From JBDRGC01 sp043818215 (lineage in GTDB: Bacteria > Chloroflexota > Anaerolineae > Anaerolineales > UBA11858): a DNA stretch of 17,314 bases. Made by a program: the position numbers and the translations under genes. A model generated the notes under the pieces. That model was not told where the DNA came from, did not search any database, and was given only the letters and a program-made list of their open reading frames with translations. The stretch lies in NCBI GenBank assembly GCA_043818215.1, contig JBDRGC010000453.1, forward strand, positions 1-17,314, written 5' to 3'. Shown here piece by piece: positions 14,901 through 17,314 of this stretch; positions within the stretch are counted from its first letter, which is position 1, and each line of letters begins with the position of its first letter.

Positions 14901-17134
14901 ACGATCATAACAACCCCGGCGTGGCCCATAACACCATCGTGACCATCACCTTGCCGGAGGGCGCGCAATTCTCCGCCTCCAACCCCATCGCCAACTATAC
15001 CTCGCCCGACAAACGCACCAAGGTCTGGAATCTAGGCAATCTGGCTGCCGGGGCTAACGGCACCATCCAGGTGCAGGTGGAGCCGTACCAGTGGCTCGAT
15101 GCTGGCTACACTGCACATGCCGAGATATATGCTAACCCGATAGATGAGTGCCAGCCCGACCAACATCCCAACCAAGCCGATGTGACCACCTTCCCCACAA
15201 AGCTGGAACTTGAGAAGGGGACAGCCGATACTCGCTGGACGGTGACGAGAGACCCCGTAACCGGCGATGTAACCCAGCGAATGTTAGTGGAATATTATCT
15301 GCGCTATCACTATCAGACCTCTGACCCCAATCGCCCGCCGGTGAGTGCGTACCGGATCGAGGATCAATGGCCGGGAGAACTGACTTTCGAGCGGTATACC
15401 AGCGCGCCGGAGATCGTGTTGATAGGGGACATGAAGACACTGCACTCTGAGCAAGCGGTCACACCGCTCCATTTTGAGAGCACAGAGTTCCTATATGTAG
15501 GCGACCCCGGCTGGCTCCGGCTGCAAGGGGCGACAGCGACAACAGTTGTCACACCGGGTCAGGTCATCGTCAACGAGGCCGAACAGACCTACGAGACGCA
15601 GAAAACCCAGGGCACCGGTACCGAAGTCTACACCGACAGTGCGCGCGTCGAGACCCAAGTCATGCTCATTCCGCCTTATATTACTTTCCCGGAGGAGGGT
15701 AATACCTGCTCCGGCGGTTCGCTGGAGGTACGCGGAACTGCCCAGCAGGGCGTGACCGTCAATATCTATCTGGACGGAGATTTAGAACCTACAACGCTCG
15801 TCGCCCAAGTCACGCCAGATGCCGGCGGACGCTTCACAGCCACGGTGATAATCCCGATTGTGAGCGAGTTCACGACTCATTATCTGATCGCCAAATCTGA
15901 GCATAATGGGGAGATCAGCGAGGCGTCCAATCGGATTTTGCTGGGGAAACCCTCGTTCGGCGGATGGTGCCCGCAGCGATCCTACTGGGAGGGGACGCTT
16001 AAGTCTGGTCCCAATAAAGGCCAGGATCGCACTTACTACTTCCGGGGCTGGTCCGGGATGCGGCGCACCCGCGGTTGGCAGATCTCCGGCGAGTATGGCT
16101 TCTGGGATACACAACTGCACCTCTACTCCTGTTGCACCGAAGCGACCCAGGCGATGACTGTCACTGCCGATGGCGTAGTCTATACGCCGAGCAGCCGTGA
16201 TGGGCATTGGTACCACTTTGATATCACCGGCGCCGCGCACAATGTCACCATCGCCAGCCGCTGCGGCGACCAAGTCATGGAGGAAAGTGGCGACATCCTC
16301 ATCGACCCCGACGGCTACGTCTTCAACGTGGATAAAGGCGGCGACTACAGCGGAGAGGGCGGCATGTTTGCGCCCGTGGAAGCAGTCAGCGGCGTGACCG
16401 TCACTTGCATGGTCTCAATGCCCACCTGGGGCGGCTGGATTCCCTGGCCGGCGCATCTCTACGATGATCAGGTCAATCCGCAAGTGACCGACGATGTCTA
16501 CCCCGACAACATCACCACCACTGGCTACTATGCCTTCTTCACCCCGCCGGGGCACTATTACTTGGATGTGCAAGGAATTGATGGCTACCAACACTGGCGC
16601 AGCCCGGTGGTGGAGGTCATCACCGAGATTATGCACGTCAACGTGCCCTACACGCCGTGGCCGGAAAGCGTGGTGGTCTCCGTGACGCTGACGTCGCAAG
16701 GAATCAGCAGCCCGGCCATCACTATCCCCGTTGGCAATGCGGTGGAGTGGGTTTCGATGCTGACGGCCAGCGACACCCTCACCGACCTGATCCAGTGGAG
16801 CGAGAATCCCATCCTGCATCCCAAGAGCGACCTTGATCCGCTGGAGAATCCGCGCGGCTTCGATGCTGGCTATCTCGAGCCGGGCCGCGTTTACCGGCGA
16901 CAGTTCAACGCTCCCGGCACGTTCACCTACACCGACGCCAACGGTAACGCTGGCACAGTAATCGTCACTGGCGGCGCGGAGATCTACCTGCCCATCATCA
17001 TGAAAGGCAGCGGGGCGCAAACCCAACAGACCCGGCCCCCAAACTTTGGGGAGACCGGGGTGCTGGTGGTAGCACTGCCGCCCACAGTGGGGCTGCTGGC
17101 AGTGCTGGCTGTGGTGAATAAGAAAAAGAAGTGA
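11960..17134 (+). CDS. Secreted, membrane-anchored beta-helix/DUF11 surface protein
   Basis: A 1724-residue exported protein. Residues 1-31 are a signal peptide. Residues ~65-520 are a right-handed parallel beta-helix, shown by recurring GGG-(I/L/A)-Y turns (167, 228, 254, 287, 316, 341, 368, 400) and Asn ladders such as RNNYIYEN and QNNQIYGN. The helix ends in GQGIDAG...DLGADEF (541-568), as in 'choice-of-anchor Q' proteins. DUF11-type Ig-like repeats follow at ~572-700, ~703-822 and ~825-945, with a diverged one to ~1078. Residues ~1238-1328 are another Ig-like module, ~1330-1565 are unrecognised, and ~1570-1670 look like a cupredoxin fold. YLPIIMKG (1676-1683), a membrane helix (~1698-1719) and KKKK close the protein. 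AAGGAG at 11948-11953 sets the ATG. Likely an adhesin or surface-layer component; no catalytic residues are identified. Confidence 0.88.
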   Translation: MKTKLILFPLFFGLSLTIILLMGAGWQSATASPVSGEQPAVPHLPVAIIRYVSLDSLCGGLIPCYTIVQAAVDAVDDPGDEIRVATGTYTAVNNHGGLAQVVYISKTLTLRGGYSTDFSVWDPDIYTTTLNAESNGRVLYITGDITPTIEGMEVTNGKLTSSSDDGAGIYVSGATVVISDCRIHDNIIEHNYAYYDYGAGIALVNAHHSVVRNNYIYENGNANTLVGGGGIYVDRCNHCLLEGNEIYNNHSHRGGGMSIDEANPITIRNNSIYNNIADRPSSSNEWGGGLTVSDKAQHLTLQNNQIYGNDAGSGDGGGAYLYGNYMMVVGNDFHGNNAGDGGGLYLNDSRSSQTVTENQFHGNTASYGGGAYFYINSQLDAKNVMVSNNLFYSNTATSSGGAVYFYHNQWSADPPKSTWINNVVVDNEVSSGSQGSALYFYNHYDQPFETHLLHTTFARNRGGSSVYVGAGTIQFTNTIVYSHSVGVNNAGGAVSMTMTLWQSNTTNYNPGTVSTIGNITGTAVFDTDGYHLTAASDAIGQGIDAGVTDDIDGQPRPMGDFSDLGADEFPVSADLSLHKTGPSNSTAGQVLTYTLTVTNAATSEIMADARVVDTVEPAAAVASLSGSTPGGSCAASGAVITCTLYNIPTSTQRLVTVWVTPTATYDGILTDTATVTPTNALDPAGVDNADAVTTTVVYVPPVPDLWVSKTAPPFVEPGALLVYDLSWGNSGNATAMSVALTDTLPGGVNFITATLAPDSTDPLVWHLGNLAPGATATATVHVVVGDALEDGTALINRGEISSTTAEAITINNTDTATTTVYELGGYDLSLEKSADLAEVEVGGTIGYGIWITNTGGLPADVTLNDAIPAGTEYVPGSALASSGMLNDSNGIEWQGTLEVDESVLVTFDVEVVACEGVDCGTIRNVASAEIAGVAYVWQEQVDTIVRCPDLTIAGEGPERSPQFSDGTFKRYGVVFTYENKDDHNNPGVAHNTIVTITLPEGAQFSASNPIANYTSPDKRTKVWNLGNLAAGANGTIQVQVEPYQWLDAGYTAHAEIYANPIDECQPDQHPNQADVTTFPTKLELEKGTADTRWTVTRDPVTGDVTQRMLVEYYLRYHYQTSDPNRPPVSAYRIEDQWPGELTFERYTSAPEIVLIGDMKTLHSEQAVTPLHFESTEFLYVGDPGWLRLQGATATTVVTPGQVIVNEAEQTYETQKTQGTGTEVYTDSARVETQVMLIPPYITFPEEGNTCSGGSLEVRGTAQQGVTVNIYLDGDLEPTTLVAQVTPDAGGRFTATVIIPIVSEFTTHYLIAKSEHNGEISEASNRILLGKPSFGGWCPQRSYWEGTLKSGPNKGQDRTYYFRGWSGMRRTRGWQISGEYGFWDTQLHLYSCCTEATQAMTVTADGVVYTPSSRDGHWYHFDITGAAHNVTIASRCGDQVMEESGDILIDPDGYVFNVDKGGDYSGEGGMFAPVEAVSGVTVTCMVSMPTWGGWIPWPAHLYDDQVNPQVTDDVYPDNITTTGYYAFFTPPGHYYLDVQGIDGYQHWRSPVVEVITEIMHVNVPYTPWPESVVVSVTLTSQGISSPAITIPVGNAVEWVSMLTASDTLTDLIQWSENPILHPKSDLDPLENPRGFDAGYLEPGRVYRRQFNAPGTFTYTDANGNAGTVIVTGGAEIYLPIIMKGSGAQTQQTRPPNFGETGVLVVALPPTVGLLAVLAVVNKKKK

Positions 17135-17166
17135 GGTGAGAGTCAGCGAATCAACGAATCAGCGAA
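17135..17166. repeat. Octamer tract before palindrome copy 3
   Basis: GAGTCAGC, GAATCAAC and GAATCAGC units directly follow the TGA stop of the surface-protein gene and lead into the palindrome through GAAAGACC, the same order as at 11221-11280. Confidence 0.8.
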
Positions 17167-17200
17167 AGACCTTCCAGGTTTCCGAAAACCTGGAAGGTCT
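17167..17200. repeat. 34-base palindrome, copy 3
   Basis: Identical to the copy at 11247-11280: 15-base perfect arms, CCGA loop, no T-run. It may still stabilise the 3' end of the surface-protein mRNA. Confidence 0.9.
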
Positions 17201-17229
17201 GAGTCGGGTATGGCGAGTCGGCGAGTGTG

Positions 17230-17264
17230 AAGGTGCGCCGCACTTCCAAAGTGCGTCGCACCTT
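17230..17264. repeat. Second-type palindrome (AAGGTGCG arms)
   Basis: AAGGTGCGCCGCACTT (17230-17245) and AAGTGCGTCGCACCTT (17249-17264) pair with one mismatch around CCA. Like the 34-base element it has a TTCC-AAA centre. The rest of the window to 17314 shows no supported gene. Confidence 0.85.
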
Positions 17265-17314
17265 TGCACGGGCAGTCGAGTTTTGGTATGGCGAAAAACG
17301 GTCAAGGCGTTCGC

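Noticed and set aside
13442..14968. 508-codon open frame on the minus strand opposite the surface-protein gene
   Set aside because: It lies antisense within the DUF11-coding part. Its His/Gly/Asp-rich translation has no recognisable domain, and the sense frame has clear domains, a signal peptide and a ribosome site. Such shadows are common in GC-rich DNA.
17167..17200. Rho-independent terminator after the surface-protein gene
   Set aside because: The stem is strong, but no T-run follows and identical copies lie at places unrelated to gene 3' ends, so it is listed as a repeat.
17288..17314. Possible start of a further plus-strand gene (MAKNGQGVR)
   Set aside because: Only nine codons are visible before the window ends, there is no convincing ribosome site or promoter, and the frame could be chance.

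Overview
The window is gene-dense, mostly GC-rich bacterial DNA. It looks like a Chloroflexota genome, probably of the Anaerolineae type. The reasons are a giant SARP/AfsR-type STAND regulator, large secreted beta-helix/DUF11 proteins ending in a YLPII-like motif plus a membrane anchor, a small 'PYQAYLLRCWR' protein, and gaps between genes packed with short degenerate repeats. This assignment is an inference from gene content; there is no rRNA or other phylogenetic marker apart from fmt.

Layout: a 2[4Fe-4S] ferredoxin (+) with an intrinsic terminator; a convergent, surface-anchored type I pullulanase (-); a two-domain mercaptopyruvate/thiosulfate sulfurtransferase (+) followed by a nitrilase-superfamily amidohydrolase (+); a TumA/TumE-type toxin-antitoxin pair (-); methionyl-tRNA formyltransferase (-); a 1072-residue BTAD/NB-ARC/TPR regulator (-); a divergent 72-residue protein of unknown function (+); and a 1724-residue secreted, membrane-anchored beta-helix/DUF11 protein (+). 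The last ~180 bases hold only repeats. No tRNA, rRNA, IS transposase or CRISPR array was seen.

The genes do not form one pathway. The pullulanase and the 1724-residue protein are both exported, carry a C-terminal membrane helix with a basic tail, and probably act on the cell surface, the pullulanase on alpha-glucans. The regulator and the 72-residue gene are divergent, and the promoter between them carries the direct-repeat geometry expected of a SARP target.

The least ordinary feature is the repeat system. Heptamer (GCCATCC, GACCGCT), octamer (GACTCGCT) and palindromic elements (AGACC...GGTCT with a TTCC(G)AAA centre) fill most gaps between genes and run into gene ends. They supply the stop codon or last residues of sseA, fmt, the amidohydrolase, the regulator and the small gene, and the start codon of the amidohydrolase. 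Two elements sit in frame inside genes: one just after the pullulanase signal peptide and one inside the STAND module of the regulator. Several genes also have a -10 hexamer only 6-9 bases before the ATG, which suggests leaderless transcription.
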